A stretch of DNA of 64,000 bases, taken from positions 248,001 to 312,000 of the forward strand of contig NZ_AP025185.1 of NCBI RefSeq assembly GCF_020886115.1, in the 5' to 3' direction. Of the stretch, positions 38,555-49,600 are shown one piece after another (the stretch's first letter is position 1; each line of letters begins with the position of its first letter). The DNA comes from Flavobacterium ammonificans (GTDB lineage: Bacteria; Bacteroidota; Bacteroidia; Flavobacteriales; Flavobacteriaceae). The notes beneath the pieces are model-generated. The model saw nothing but the letters and a program-made list of their open reading frames with translations. It was not told where the DNA came from and ran no database searches. The translations under genes were made by a program, and so were the position numbers.

Positions 38555-39577
38555 TTAAAACAAACCTCCTTGGATATTCATTTTCAATTTGCCTAAATGT
38601 TGATATGCTTTATCGGTTACTTCACGACCGCGAGGAGTTCGCATTATAAAACCTTCTTGAATTAAAAACGGCTCATACACTTCTTCAATTGTTTCACTAC
38701 TTTCTGAAACAGCGGTAGCCAAAGTTGTTAAACCAACTGGACCTCCTTTGAATTTATCGATAATAGTATTTAGAATTTTATTGTCCATTTCATCCAAGCC
38801 ATGCGCGTCGACATTAAGTGCTTTTAAAGCATATCTGGCAATTTCTATGTCAATTGTTCCATTGCCTTTAATTTGCGCAAAATCACGTACTCTACGAAGC
38901 AATGCATTAGCGATACGAGGTGTGCCTCTACTTCTGCCTGCAATTTCAATTGCAGCTTCAAGATCAATAGGCATTTTTAAAATACTAGCACTACGTTCAA
39001 TAATGGTAGTTAAAAGTTCCGTTGTATAATATTGTAAACGAGAGGAAATTCCAAAACGGGCGCGCATAGGCGCAGTCAATAATCCAGAACGGGTAGTCGC
39101 TCCAATTAATGTAAACGGATTTAAATTGATTTGAACTGTTCTAGCATTTGGTCCCGACTCAATCATAATATCGATCTTAAAGTCTTCCATTGCAGAATAC
39201 AAATACTCTTCAACAATTGGACTTAAACGATGAATTTCATCAATAAACAAGACATCACGTTCTTCAAGATTGGTTAGCAAGCCAGCTAAATCGCCTGGTT
39301 TATCCAATACTGGTCCAGATGTTATTTTGATACCTACTTGCAATTCATTAGCCAAAATATTGGCCAATGTAGTTTTACCTAAACCAGGAGGCCCATGAAA
39401 TAAGGTATGATCTAAAGCCTCATTTCTTTGATTTGCAGCTTCTACAAATACCTTTAGATTTTCAAGAATTTGATCCTGACCAGCAAAATCATCAAATGAA
39501 AGCGGCCTTAATCTTTTTTCAAGATCAAGTTCTTCTGGATTATATCCGTTTGTAGTTGGATCTAAATTTTCGTTCAT
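38555..39577 (-). CDS. ruvB: Holliday junction branch migration ATPase RuvB
   Basis: A 340-residue AAA+ motor with Walker [10 protein letters not shown] (residues 62-70), Walker B IDEIH, sensor-type [18 protein letters not shown] and the C-terminal winged-helix region ([20 protein letters not shown]) that contacts DNA. It pumps DNA through RuvA-bound junctions. ruvA is elsewhere in the window (12495-13076), as usual for Bacteroidetes. The gene is followed immediately by queG. Start ATG at 39577. Confidence 0.97.
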   Translation of the reverse strand: MNENLDPTTNGYNPEELDLEKRLRPLSFDDFAGQDQILENLKVFVEAANQRNEALDHTLFHGPPGLGKTTLANILANELQVGIKITSGPVLDKPGDLAGLLTNLEERDVLFIDEIHRLSPIVEEYLYSAMEDFKIDIMIESGPNARTVQINLNPFTLIGATTRSGLLTAPMRARFGISSRLQYYTTELLTTIIERSASILKMPIDLEAAIEIAGRSRGTPRIANALLRRVRDFAQIKGNGTIDIEIARYALKALNVDAHGLDEMDNKILNTIIDKFKGGPVGLTTLATAVSESSETIEEVYEPFLIQEGFIMRTPRGREVTDKAYQHLGKLKMNIQGGLF

Positions 39578-39581
39578 AACA

Positions 39582-39589
39582 CAAAGATA
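39582..39589 (-). promoter_or_regulatory. Candidate -7 box for ruvB
   Basis: Minus strand TATCTTTG, matching TAnnTTTG, 4 bases before the ruvB start codon. If active, the transcript would be leaderless or nearly so. No TTG at -33. Weak support. Confidence 0.3.
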
Positions 39590-39633
39590 GAGAAAGATTA
39601 CTTAGAAATTTATAGTAAGTAATAAGTTGAAAT

Positions 39634-39662
39634 AAAAAAGCCTCTACAATAGAGGCTTTTTT
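39634..39662 (-). terminator. Terminator after the act-cox operon
   Basis: A perfect 13-bp stem (AAAAAAGCCTCTA / TAGAGGCTTTTTT) around a 3-base loop, 7 bases after the coxA stop. The flanking A/T runs would let it work on either strand. Confidence 0.85.
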
Positions 39663-39669
39663 TATAATT

Positions 39670-41454
39670 CTAGTGATTCAAAACGACTTCACCTGGTTTC
39701 ATCGGAACAGTTTGCGGAACAAAGTCTTCGTCATGAGCAGGATTGCTGTAATCATAAGGCCATCTATGAACTTCCGGAATTTCTCCTGGCCAGTTACCGT
39801 GCATATGTTCAACAGGGGTTGTCCACTCTAAAGTGTTAGATCTCCAAGGATTCTGTTCGGCTTTTTTACCGTAAAAAATACTAGCAAAAAAGTTGTATAA
39901 AAACACTAACTGAAATGCTCCACCAATTAATGCAAAAGTCGTAATCAAAACATTTACATTTTGCAAATCATCAAATAAAGGGAAGTTAGTATTGGTATAA
40001 TAACGTCTTGGTAAACCAGCTAATCCAATAAAGTGCATTGGAAAGAAAACTCCATAAGCACAGACAGCTGTAACCCAAAAGTGAATGTACCCTAAATTTT
40101 TATCCATCATTCTACCGTACATTTTTGGAAACCAGTGATACACACCAGCAAACAAACCATACAAAGCAGAGATACCCATAACTAAGTGAAAGTGAGCTAC
40201 AACAAAATAAGTATCATGTACATTAATATCTAATGTGCTATCTCCAAGAATAATTCCAGTCAAACCACCTGTGATAAAAGTAGAAACCAAACCAATAGAA
40301 AATAACATAGCAGGGTTCAATTGTAAATTACCTTTCCACAAAGTAGTGATGTAATTAAATGCTTTTACAGCAGAAGGTATTGCAATTAATAAAGTAGTAA
40401 ATGTAAATACCGACCCTAAAAATGGGTTCATTCCTGAAATAAACATATGGTGACCCCATACAATTGTAGATAAAAATGCAATTGCAAGAATAGACATAAT
40501 CATCGCTCTATAACCAAAAATTGGTTTACGAGAATTTGTTGCAATAATTTCAGAAGTAATTCCTAATGCTGGTAATAATACAATATACACCTCAGGGTGT
40601 CCTAAGAACCAGAATAAGTGTTCAAATAATACAGGAGATCCTCCTTGATAATGTAAAACTTCTCCAGCAATATAAATATCAGATAAGAAAAATGAAGTTC
40701 CAAAACTTCTATCAAAAATCAACAACAAAGCAGCTGACAATAAAACTGGAAAAGAAACAATACCAATAATTGCAGTTACAAAGAAAGCCCAAATAGTTAA
40801 AGGCAATCTAGTCATTGTCATTCCTTTAGTTCTTAGATTAATTACAGTAACAACGTAATTTAATGATCCCATTAACGAAGATGCAATAAATATAGCCATA
40901 GAAACTAACCAAAGTGTCATACCAGTTCCTGAACCAGGAATAGCTTGAGGCAATGCACTTAATGGAGGGTAAATTGTCCAACCAGCTGAAGCAGGACCTG
41001 CTTCAACAAATAAAGAACAAATCATAATAACACTAGACAAAAAGAACAACCAGTAAGATATCATATTCATAAATCCAGAGGCCATATCTCGTGCACCGAT
41101 TTGAAGTGGAATTAATAAGTTACTGAAAGTACCACTAAGACCTGCTGTAAGTACAAAGAATACCATGATAGTTCCATGAATAGTAACTAGTGCTAAATAA
41201 ATATCATTTCGCATTACTCCATCAGGAGCAAACTTGTCACCCAATAAAACATTGAAAATTTTAAATGACTCTTCTGGCCATGCTAATTGCATTCTGAAAA
41301 GTAAAGACATTCCAATACCAATGATACCCATGATGATACCTGTGATAAGGTACTGCTTAGCAATCATTTTATGGTCAATACTAAATATATACTTAGTAAT
41401 GAACGTTTCTTTATGATGATGATCGTGTTCGTGACCGTGTCCTTCTACTGACAT
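39670..41454 (-). CDS. coxA: Cytochrome c oxidase subunit I
   Basis: A 594-residue heme-copper oxidase subunit I with about 12 helices. The CuB ligands appear in FWFLGHPEVYIVLLP (about residue 285, His and the cross-linked Tyr) and VWGHHMFISGM, and the heme ligand in HFHLVMG. The Glu in GHPEVY places it in the A1 proton-channel type. The N-terminus GHGHEHDHHHKE is histidine-rich. It reduces oxygen to water and pumps protons. Last gene of the act-cox operon; subunits III and IV are encoded at 330-2301. Start ATG at 41454. Confidence 0.97.
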   Translation of the reverse strand: MSVEGHGHEHDHHHKETFITKYIFSIDHKMIAKQYLITGIIMGIIGIGMSLLFRMQLAWPEESFKIFNVLLGDKFAPDGVMRNDIYLALVTIHGTIMVFFVLTAGLSGTFSNLLIPLQIGARDMASGFMNMISYWLFFLSSVIMICSLFVEAGPASAGWTIYPPLSALPQAIPGSGTGMTLWLVSMAIFIASSLMGSLNYVVTVINLRTKGMTMTRLPLTIWAFFVTAIIGIVSFPVLLSAALLLIFDRSFGTSFFLSDIYIAGEVLHYQGGSPVLFEHLFWFLGHPEVYIVLLPALGITSEIIATNSRKPIFGYRAMIMSILAIAFLSTIVWGHHMFISGMNPFLGSVFTFTTLLIAIPSAVKAFNYITTLWKGNLQLNPAMLFSIGLVSTFITGGLTGIILGDSTLDINVHDTYFVVAHFHLVMGISALYGLFAGVYHWFPKMYGRMMDKNLGYIHFWVTAVCAYGVFFPMHFIGLAGLPRRYYTNTNFPLFDDLQNVNVLITTFALIGGAFQLVFLYNFFASIFYGKKAEQNPWRSNTLEWTTPVEHMHGNWPGEIPEVHRWPYDYSNPAHDEDFVPQTVPMKPGEVVLNH

Positions 41455-41484
41455 AATTATATACTTTATATATTCTTAAATTAA

Positions 41485-42639
41485 TTATTTCATTACAACC
41501 TTAGAAACAGTATCCAAAGAAACTGCTGTAGAATCAATAACAGTTCCCTCTGCAGCCGAAGCAGGCTCGTTTGACTCCTTAACTTTCTGAACTAATGATA
41601 CTTGTTCTTTAAACCATTTATTATAGTCTTCAGGAGTATCAACAACAATCTTCATCTGCATATTGTAATGTGAAGCTCCACAAATTTTATTACACAACAA
41701 TAAATAGTCAAAAGTGTAAGGGTCTAAAGCAGTGTTACCTGCTGCAACTAATTCAGCACTTTTTTGAGTTCTAATTTTATTAATACGCGCTACTTTCTCA
41801 ACCATAAAAGGTAATTCTCTATACTCTAAAGTAGTATAAGTAGGAGTAAAAGCAAATTGAGTAACCATCCCAGGAACACAATTCATTTGTGCTCTAAAAT
41901 GCGGCATATAGGCAGAGTGTAAAACGTCTTGAGAACGTATTTTAAACAATACTTTCTTTCCTTTAGGAATATGTAACTCTGATGCAACAAAATCATCTTG
42001 TGCGTTAGGATCAGCTAAATCAACTCCTACATCATTAACTCCGTCAATTAATCTTACGTTTGCTTTACCTAAAACGTTATCAGCACCGGCATAACGCGCA
42101 GTCCAACCAAACTGTTTAGCATACAACTCTATAACAATAACATCCTCATCTTCATCAACAAACATAATATTGTTCCAAGCATACAATCCATATAATATAA
42201 GACCAGCTAAAACAATTGCAGGAATAGAACTCCAAATTGCTTCCAACTTATTATTATCAGCAAAGAATAACGCTTTTTGATCTTTTTTACCTCTGTATTT
42301 AAAAGCAAAATAATGCAATAAAACTTGAGTAACAGCTTGAACAATAAATATTAAAACCCAAGTAATATTCATCAATCTATCAACATCTGTTCCATGTTCT
42401 GAAGCTGGAGTATGAAGAGGTAAGTCTCCCCACTTTAATAAACCATAAATAGTAAAAATATAAATGAAAGCTAAAAAGCCAAACATTAAATATCCTTGAA
42501 CATTATTATCATTATCAGTTGCTATTTGTGAGTCATTCGAATTTGAATTACCTACCTGAGTTAAATCAAATATCTTGGTTAACTGCCAAATTGCAACAGC
42601 CAATAAAACTAAAACTATAATTACCAACAAACTTGTCAT
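41485..42639 (-). CDS. coxB: Cytochrome c oxidase subunit II
   Basis: A 384-residue subunit II with an N-terminal helix, two further helices (about 50-70 and 92-155) and the CuA domain. CuA ligands are in DVLHSAYMPHF (His241) and LLLCNKICGASHYNM (Cys316, Cys320, His324). No CxxCH heme motif exists, so the oxidase is of aa3 rather than caa3 type, receiving electrons from the Act complex cytochromes. Co-transcribed with actF and coxA. Start ATG at 42639. Confidence 0.96.
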   Translation of the reverse strand: MTSLLVIIVLVLLAVAIWQLTKIFDLTQVGNSNSNDSQIATDNDNNVQGYLMFGFLAFIYIFTIYGLLKWGDLPLHTPASEHGTDVDRLMNITWVLIFIVQAVTQVLLHYFAFKYRGKKDQKALFFADNNKLEAIWSSIPAIVLAGLILYGLYAWNNIMFVDEDEDVIVIELYAKQFGWTARYAGADNVLGKANVRLIDGVNDVGVDLADPNAQDDFVASELHIPKGKKVLFKIRSQDVLHSAYMPHFRAQMNCVPGMVTQFAFTPTYTTLEYRELPFMVEKVARINKIRTQKSAELVAAGNTALDPYTFDYLLLCNKICGASHYNMQMKIVVDTPEDYNKWFKEQVSLVQKVKESNEPASAAEGTVIDSTAVSLDTVSKVVMK

Positions 42640-42659
42640 CTGTTTTTATTTAAATATTA

Positions 42660-44069
42660 TTAATAATGAAAATGTTTACTCTCTTCTATAAATGGATTTC
42701 TTTTAGCTAATAAAGGTGCTTTAGTCAATGCAGTAAAGACAACATAAATAAATAAACCTAAAAAGAAAAGAATAGATGCAATTTCAGGAACACCAATAAA
42801 CCATTGGTCACCAACTGTACCAGGCATAATCATGTTAAAGAAATCAACATAATGACCCAATAATATTACAACTCCTGCCATAACCAATACCCAAGTAATT
42901 CTCTTGAAATCAGTATTAATTAAAATTAATAGTGGAAACAAGAAGTTCATAGCTACTGCTCCAAAGAATGGTAAATTATACAATTGGATACGTGTTACAT
43001 AGTAAGTAACCTCTTCAGGAATATCAGCATACCAAATTAACATGAACTGAGAAAACCATAAGTACGTCCAGAATACACTAATCCCAAACATAAACTTAGC
43101 TAAATCATGAATATGACTTGTGTTAACGTGTTCAAGATATCCTTTAGATTTAAGGTATAGTGTAACCATGGCAATTGTTGTAATACCACTTACAAAGAAG
43201 CTTGCAAAAACATACCATCCAAAAAGTGTACTAAACCAATGTGGGTCAATAGACATGATCCAATCCCAAGACATAATTGACTCAGATACAATAAAGAATA
43301 CTAAAAATGCAGCTGACATTTTAAAATTCTTTTTGTAATACAAGTTATCATTAGCTTCATCTTGTGCTAAACAATTTTTTCTTGAATAGTATTGATAAAG
43401 GCTCCAACCTAATAAAAATATTGCAGCTCTAGCAATCCAAAAAGGAAAATTTAAATACCCTGCTTTACCAGCAATAATATGATCATAAGCACTGCTATTA
43501 GGATCCGTTACACCTTCACCTAACCATACAAATAGATGATTAAAATGTAGACCTGATAATATCAATAAAATGAAAAATAAAACCGAACCAACTGGTAAGT
43601 ATGATGTTATCCCTTGCATCACTCTGAACAATACTGGTGACCAGCCTGCTTGAGCAACTTGTTGTATTGCATAAAAAGCTAAAGCGCCCAAAGCAATTAA
43701 CATAAAAAATATACAAGCAACATATAAAGCAGCCCAAGGCTTATTTTGTAATTGGTGCAGTACATGAGTCAAATGAGCTTCATGTTCAGCATGAGCATCA
43801 ACCACATGAGCTTCCGCAGCATGACTTTTATCTTCGTGTGCAGCAGGTGCAGCATGAGAATTTGATTCATGACTTTCAGCCTTAGCAGGATGAGAATCAG
43901 TTGCCTCATGTTTAGCAACATCATGACTACCATGACTATCTGCAGCTAAAAGTTTCTCAACTTCTTTAATATCTTTAGGAGCAGTATAAAAACCATACCC
44001 AATACCTAAAAGACCAACAGCCATAAGTATTAGAGAAAAAGTTTTTAATTTACTTGAAAATGTATACAT
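42660..44069 (-). CDS. actF: Alternative Complex III subunit ActF, with a histidine-rich loop
   Basis: A 469-residue integral membrane protein of the ActF type, related to NrfD/ActC quinol-site subunits, with about ten helices. The ATG at 44069 is chosen over an in-frame TTG at 44096. The first helix is followed by a soluble segment (about residues 44-106) with 14 histidines among Ala, Glu and Ser. This loop is not expected for a core subunit, and may bind metal or be simple low-complexity spacer. ActF helps hold the complex and line the quinol region. It abuts actE and precedes coxB. Confidence 0.9.
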   Translation of the reverse strand: MYTFSSKLKTFSLILMAVGLLGIGYGFYTAPKDIKEVEKLLAADSHGSHDVAKHEATDSHPAKAESHESNSHAAPAAHEDKSHAAEAHVVDAHAEHEAHLTHVLHQLQNKPWAALYVACIFFMLIALGALAFYAIQQVAQAGWSPVLFRVMQGITSYLPVGSVLFFILLILSGLHFNHLFVWLGEGVTDPNSSAYDHIIAGKAGYLNFPFWIARAAIFLLGWSLYQYYSRKNCLAQDEANDNLYYKKNFKMSAAFLVFFIVSESIMSWDWIMSIDPHWFSTLFGWYVFASFFVSGITTIAMVTLYLKSKGYLEHVNTSHIHDLAKFMFGISVFWTYLWFSQFMLIWYADIPEEVTYYVTRIQLYNLPFFGAVAMNFLFPLLILINTDFKRITWVLVMAGVVILLGHYVDFFNMIMPGTVGDQWFIGVPEIASILFFLGLFIYVVFTALTKAPLLAKRNPFIEESKHFHY

Positions 44070-44096
44070 ATCTTTTACGATCAGTTTGTTCAACAA

Positions 44097-44642
44097 TTAT
44101 AATTCGCTTTTAAGTTTAAGAACATAGTCAGCAACTAACCAACGCTCTTTTGCATCCAATTGATTGGCATGAGAACCCATAGAATTAAGTCCATAAGTAA
44201 TTACATGAAAAATACTTCCTTCAGTAATTGGTCTATCTGCATAACTAGGTACGCCTAAGAATTTTTCTCTCTCTACTAACTTCCCTTTGCCATTTCCAGA
44301 TGCCCCATGACAACTGATACAATAAATTTCATATAGCTCTTGCCCTTTAACAATATCTTTTTGGATAGAATCTAAAGGTGATTTTAAATTCGCTTTAGCT
44401 AATTCGTAGCCTTCAGTAGAATTTTCATATTCATACACATCAAAACCTCTTTTTAAAGAACCAGTAGCAGGAAGTTGACCTTCTTTACCATCTTTAAAAG
44501 CGTCAGATTCAGAATACGTCTCATATCCAACAGCTTCGTACATGTTTGGAAAATACTGATAATTAGGAGCAGTTTTATCATGGCACGATACCATTACTGT
44601 GGCAAAACCTAATAATAACGTTATTTTAAATATACTTTTCAT
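44097..44642 (-). CDS. actE: Alternative Complex III subunit ActE (monoheme cytochrome c lipoprotein)
   Basis: A 181-residue lipoprotein (lipobox VMVSC, Cys20) with one heme motif CISCHG near residue 100 and a distal Met region (LNSMGSHANQL). In Alternative Complex III, ActE carries one heme c on the periplasmic side and passes electrons toward the oxidase. Gene order with actD and actF is the standard act order. Start ATG at 44642. Confidence 0.93.
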   Translation of the reverse strand: MKSIFKITLLLGFATVMVSCHDKTAPNYQYFPNMYEAVGYETYSESDAFKDGKEGQLPATGSLKRGFDVYEYENSTEGYELAKANLKSPLDSIQKDIVKGQELYEIYCISCHGASGNGKGKLVEREKFLGVPSYADRPITEGSIFHVITYGLNSMGSHANQLDAKERWLVADYVLKLKSEL

Positions 44643-44650
44643 AACTTTAA

Positions 44651-45175
44651 TTAATGCTTTTCTATAACTTTTACTTCAACAGCTCCAGTATTTTCAAAGA
44701 ATGAAACTAACTCTGCTTCATTATTATTAACTGCAACTTCCATTAAAAAATGGTCATCTGTAGTTCTTACATCTGGATTCTCTGCTTCTTTAAATGGCCA
44801 TAATTTACTTCTCATGTAAAAAGTAATAACCATTAAGTGAGCGGCAAAAAATACAGTTTCTTCAAACATAATTGGAACAAAAGCAGGCATGTTTTCAATG
44901 TAACTAAAACTTGGCTTACCTCCAATATCTTGTGGCCAGTCTTGAATCATAACATAATTCATCATCCAAGTACCAAATGAAATTCCGCATAAACCGTACA
45001 AGAAAGCACAAATTGCTAAACGTGTAGGGGCTAGACCCATTGCTTTATCCAAACCATGAACAGGAAATGGACTAAAAACTTCTTCAATGTGATGATGAGC
45101 TGCACGTGTTTTCTTTACAGCGTCCATTAAAACATCATCATCATTATATATAGCGTATATTACTTTATTACTCAT
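44651..45175 (-). CDS. actD: Alternative Complex III subunit ActD (DUF3341)
   Basis: A 174-residue protein with two central membrane helices (about 52-73 and 100-120) and a soluble N-terminal domain, matching the DUF3341/ActD family. It carries no cofactor motif and is structural in the complex. Its start overlaps the end of actC by 8 bases, showing translational coupling. Start ATG at 45175. Confidence 0.92.
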   Translation of the reverse strand: MSNKVIYAIYNDDDVLMDAVKKTRAAHHHIEEVFSPFPVHGLDKAMGLAPTRLAICAFLYGLCGISFGTWMMNYVMIQDWPQDIGGKPSFSYIENMPAFVPIMFEETVFFAAHLMVITFYMRSKLWPFKEAENPDVRTTDDHFLMEVAVNNNEAELVSFFENTGAVEVKVIEKH

Positions 45176-46568
45176 GGTGTGATTCTTTATTTGCTCTTTC
45201 TTTAATGTAATTATCTCCAGTTGCTTTTAATATTGTTTTTACTTCTGCTTGTGCAATCACAGGGAAAGTTCTAGCATACAATAAAAACAATACAAAGAAG
45301 AAACCTATTGTTCCAATGAAAATACCAATGTCTACGAAAGTTGGTGAGAACATTGTCCATGAAGATGGAAGATAATCTCTGTGAAGTGACGTAACAATAA
45401 TAACGAAACGTTCAAACCACATACCAATATTAACGACAATTGAGATGATAAATGAGAACATAATACTAGTTCTTAATTTTTTAAACCACATGAATTGTGG
45501 AGAGAAAACATTACAAGTCATCATAGACCAGTAAGCCCACCAATAAGGTCCAGTAGCTCTATTCAAAAATGCATATTGTTCGTATTCTACACCTGAATAC
45601 CAAGCTACAAATAGCTCTGTAATATAGGCAACACCTACAATAGAACCTGTAATCATGATTACAATGTTCATTAACTCAATATGTTGAATAGTAATATAAG
45701 CTTCTAAATTAGATACCTTTCTCATAATGATAAGCAAGGTATTTACCATTGCAAATCCAGAGAATACAGCACCTGCAACGAAATAAGGAGGGAAAATAGT
45801 AGTATGCCATCCTGGTATTACAGAAGTAGCAAAGTCCATCGATACAATAGTGTGAACAGAAAGTACAAGAGGAGTTGCTAAACCTGCAAGAACTAAAGAT
45901 ACTTCTTCAAAACGTTGCCAATCTTTCGCACGACCACTCCATCCAAAACTTAATATAGAATATACTCTTTTGTTGAAAGGTGTAATTGCTCTATCTCTTA
46001 ACATCGCAAAGTCAGGCAACAAACCAGTCCACCAGAAAACTAATGAAACTGAAAGATAGGTAGAAATCGCAAATACGTCCCATAATAATGGTGAATTAAA
46101 GTTAACCCATAAAGATCCAAATTGATTTGGAATAGGCAATACCCAGTAAGCCAACCAAGGACGACCCATGTGAATAATTGGAAATAAACCCGCTTGAATT
46201 ACAGAGAAAATGGTCATTGCCTCAGCTGAACGGTTAATTGCCATTCTCCATCTCTGACGGAAAAGTAAAAGTACCGCAGAGATTAATGTACCAGCGTGAC
46301 CAATACCTACCCACCAAACGAAGTTGGTAATATCCCAAGCCCATCCAACGGTTTTATTTAATCCCCATGTTCCAATTCCTGTAGATACAGTGTATACAAT
46401 ACAACCTAGTCCCCAAAGGAAGGCTGTTAATGCGATTGAAAACACAATCCACCAATGTTTATTTGCCTTACCTTCAACAGGAGCTGCAACATCTACCGTT
46501 ACATCGTGATATGATTTATCACCTATAACTAAAGGTTTTCTAATGCTTGATTCGTAGTGAGACGACAT
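45168..46568 (-). CDS. actC: Alternative Complex III subunit ActC (NrfD-like quinol-site subunit)
   Basis: A 466-residue integral membrane protein with about ten helices of the NrfD/PsrC family. It provides the menaquinol-oxidising site next to the Fe-S protein ActB. The segments WVGIGHAGTLISAVLLLFRQ and FPIIHMGRPWLAYWVLP contain conserved His and Arg residues expected near the quinol. It lies between actB and actD. Start ATG at 46568. Confidence 0.95.
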   Translation of the reverse strand: MSSHYESSIRKPLVIGDKSYHDVTVDVAAPVEGKANKHWWIVFSIALTAFLWGLGCIVYTVSTGIGTWGLNKTVGWAWDITNFVWWVGIGHAGTLISAVLLLFRQRWRMAINRSAEAMTIFSVIQAGLFPIIHMGRPWLAYWVLPIPNQFGSLWVNFNSPLLWDVFAISTYLSVSLVFWWTGLLPDFAMLRDRAITPFNKRVYSILSFGWSGRAKDWQRFEEVSLVLAGLATPLVLSVHTIVSMDFATSVIPGWHTTIFPPYFVAGAVFSGFAMVNTLLIIMRKVSNLEAYITIQHIELMNIVIMITGSIVGVAYITELFVAWYSGVEYEQYAFLNRATGPYWWAYWSMMTCNVFSPQFMWFKKLRTSIMFSFIISIVVNIGMWFERFVIIVTSLHRDYLPSSWTMFSPTFVDIGIFIGTIGFFFVLFLLYARTFPVIAQAEVKTILKATGDNYIKERANKESHHE

Positions 46569-46606
46569 AATCCTTTATCTTGTTTCTTAATAAATATTTT
46601 TAATAA

Positions 46607-49600
46607 CTAAGTATTTCTAACTTTTACGTGATAAATCACATTAGGTTTCGTACCAACATGCTCTAATAAATGATACATTCTATCATCTGCAACTAACTTA
46701 GCCACTTTAGATTCAGTATCATTAATATCACCAAAAACCATAGCTCCTGAAGAACACGCACTTGAACATGCTGTTTGGAACTCACCGTCTTTAATTGCTC
46801 TTCCTTCTCTTTTAGCTTTTAGAATTGTTGCTTGTGTCATTTGAATACACATAGAACATTTTTCCATTACACCACGAGAACGAACATTTACATCTGGATT
46901 AACTACCATACGTCCTAAATCATCATTCATATGATAATCAAACTCATCATTTTGACTGTATAAGAACCAGTTGAAACGACGCACTTTATATGGGCAGTTG
47001 TTAGCACAGTAACGAGTACCAACACATCTGTTGTAAGCCATATTGTTTTGACCTTGACGGCTGTGCGATGTTGCAGCAACAGGACAGACAGTTTCGCAAG
47101 GCGCGTGGTTACAATGCTGACACATAACTGGTTGGAAAGCTACTTGAGGATTATCCCCTGCTTTTTCCATTTCGTTAAATGTGGACAATGAACTTGACAA
47201 ACCTGCAATATTTTCTTTTCTTTCGTTATCGCCTTCAAAAGTACTTTCAGAAGAATAGTATCTATCTATACGCAACCAGTGCATATCGCGACTTCTTCTT
47301 ACTTCTGACTTACCAACTACAGGAACATTATTCTCTGCATGACAAGCAATAACACAAGCTCCACAACCAGTACAAGCGTTCAAATCGATTGAAAGATTAA
47401 AGTGATGTCCGATTGAACGATCAAATGAATCCCACAAATCAACTTTAGTAGCTTCAACCTCTTTGTGATCTAAAGAAACCATAGGAACTTTATTCCATTC
47501 TTTGGCATCTTTAGTGTTGAAAATTTCTAAAGTAGTTTCTTTAATGATATCACCTCTACCCATCAAAGTTTTTTGACCTTGAACACAAGCAAATTCGTGT
47601 TCTCCATCTACTTTAACTAATGATACAGATTGTACATTATTAAATCCTTTATATAAAGCGTAAGCATTTAAACCTACAGCCATTTCTTCTTTTAATGCTG
47701 CTTTACGACCATAACCTAGAGCCAAACCAATTGTTCCAACAGCTTGACCTGGTTGAACGATTACTGGAACTTTCTCTAACTTATCCCCATCAGCAGTTGT
47801 AATAGTAGCATAACTACCATTCAAACCACCATTAGCAACAATTTCATTGGTTAAACCTAATTTCTTAGCATCAGCATTAGAAACAGTAACATAGTTATCC
47901 CAAGATACTCTTGTAATTGGATCTGGGAATTCTTGCAACCATGGATTGTTAGCTTGTTGACCATCACCTAAACCAGTTTTAGTATATAAAACTAATTCTA
48001 ATGCTTCAGCAGCTTTTGATTTTGATAAAGCTGAGGCTGCAGCAGTATAGTCAGCAGAACCTGCAGTTGAAGTTGGAACAGCTCCAACATATACACCATC
48101 ATGTAATACTTTATTCCAAGTAGAACCCGCAATTATTGAAGTAGCAGTTCCTTTGATGTAATCATAATAAGTTCCTGCATTACCATTCAAAGACAATAAA
48201 ACATCTTGAAATTGTTTTGTATTGAATAGTGGACGAATTGTAGGTTGAGTAAGGCTATAAGTACCTTTAGTCAAAATTAAATCATTCCAAGATTCTAAAT
48301 AATGAGGCACTGGTGCAGCTATAGTAGTTACCGAAGCCGTTTCATCTTCTTTCAAAGAGAAAGCAACTGAAGTAGTTACTTTTTTAAGTCCTTCTACAAA
48401 AGAAGCACTGTCTGCCAATGTATAAACTGGATTAACACCACTCATAATTAACGTATGAACACTTCCTGCTTTCATATCGTTAATCAATTGAGCTACTTTT
48501 TCGTTAGATCCTTTTCTTATTTGTCTCGTTCCAGAAGTAGTAAAAGCTTCACTAGCCAATTTTTGATTGATAGCTAAAACTAATAATTGAGCATTCTTAT
48601 CTTGAATTCCAGATACTAATACCCCTTTTGAACCAGCAGCTTTTAATTGTTGTGCTGCCTTTGTAACTTCTGATTTGAATTGATCATCTAAACTTACCGC
48701 AACAGAAGAACCTGTTACAATATTATATATATGAACTAATGCTTGTTTTTGATTAGCTGTTGACATAGGCAAACGCTTATCAGCAGCAGCACCAGATAAA
48801 GTCATATTCGCTTCCAATTGGAAATGACGTGACATTTTACCATTCTTAGGAATTCTTCCTTGAGCATATCCTCCATTATAACCACCACCTTGCCAATCTC
48901 CTAAGAAGTCAGCACCAACAGATACAATTAAAGAAGCTTTTGAAAAATCATAATCAACTAAAGCTCTTTCTCCATAAACTGTTTCAAAAGCATCTAATGC
49001 TTCAGATGACGAAACTGCATCATAAACAACATGTTTAGCATTTGGATTTTTAGCAACAAACTCAGCGATCAATTTTTCAGTTGATGGACTAGCTAAAGTA
49101 TTAGTCAATAAAACTACTTGACCTCCTTTTGTTTTAGCCTCAACAATACTAGATGCAATTTTAGAATTTACATCAGACCAACTTGCATTAGCTCCTGCAA
49201 TTTTAGGCTCTTTCAATCGCATACTGTCATACATAGACAATATAGAAGCATGAATCCTAGCATTTGCAGCAAACTTAGCACCGCTAATTGAATTGTTATC
49301 AACTTTAATTGGACGACCTTCACGAGTTTTTACTAATAAATTAGCAAAATCGAAACCATCAAAAACAGTTGTTGCATAATAATCTGCTACACCAGGAATA
49401 ATTTGTTCCGGTTGTAACACATAAGGTATTGATTTATGAACAGGACCCTCACAGGCAGCAAGAGTTGCTGCAGCTGTACTAAATCCAACGTACTTTAAAA
49501 AGTCACGACGTGTTGTAGAAGCAGATAAAGAATCACTATTCCCTAAAAATTCATCAGTAGGAATTTCTTCAACAAATTCGTTATTTTTAAGCGCCTCAAC

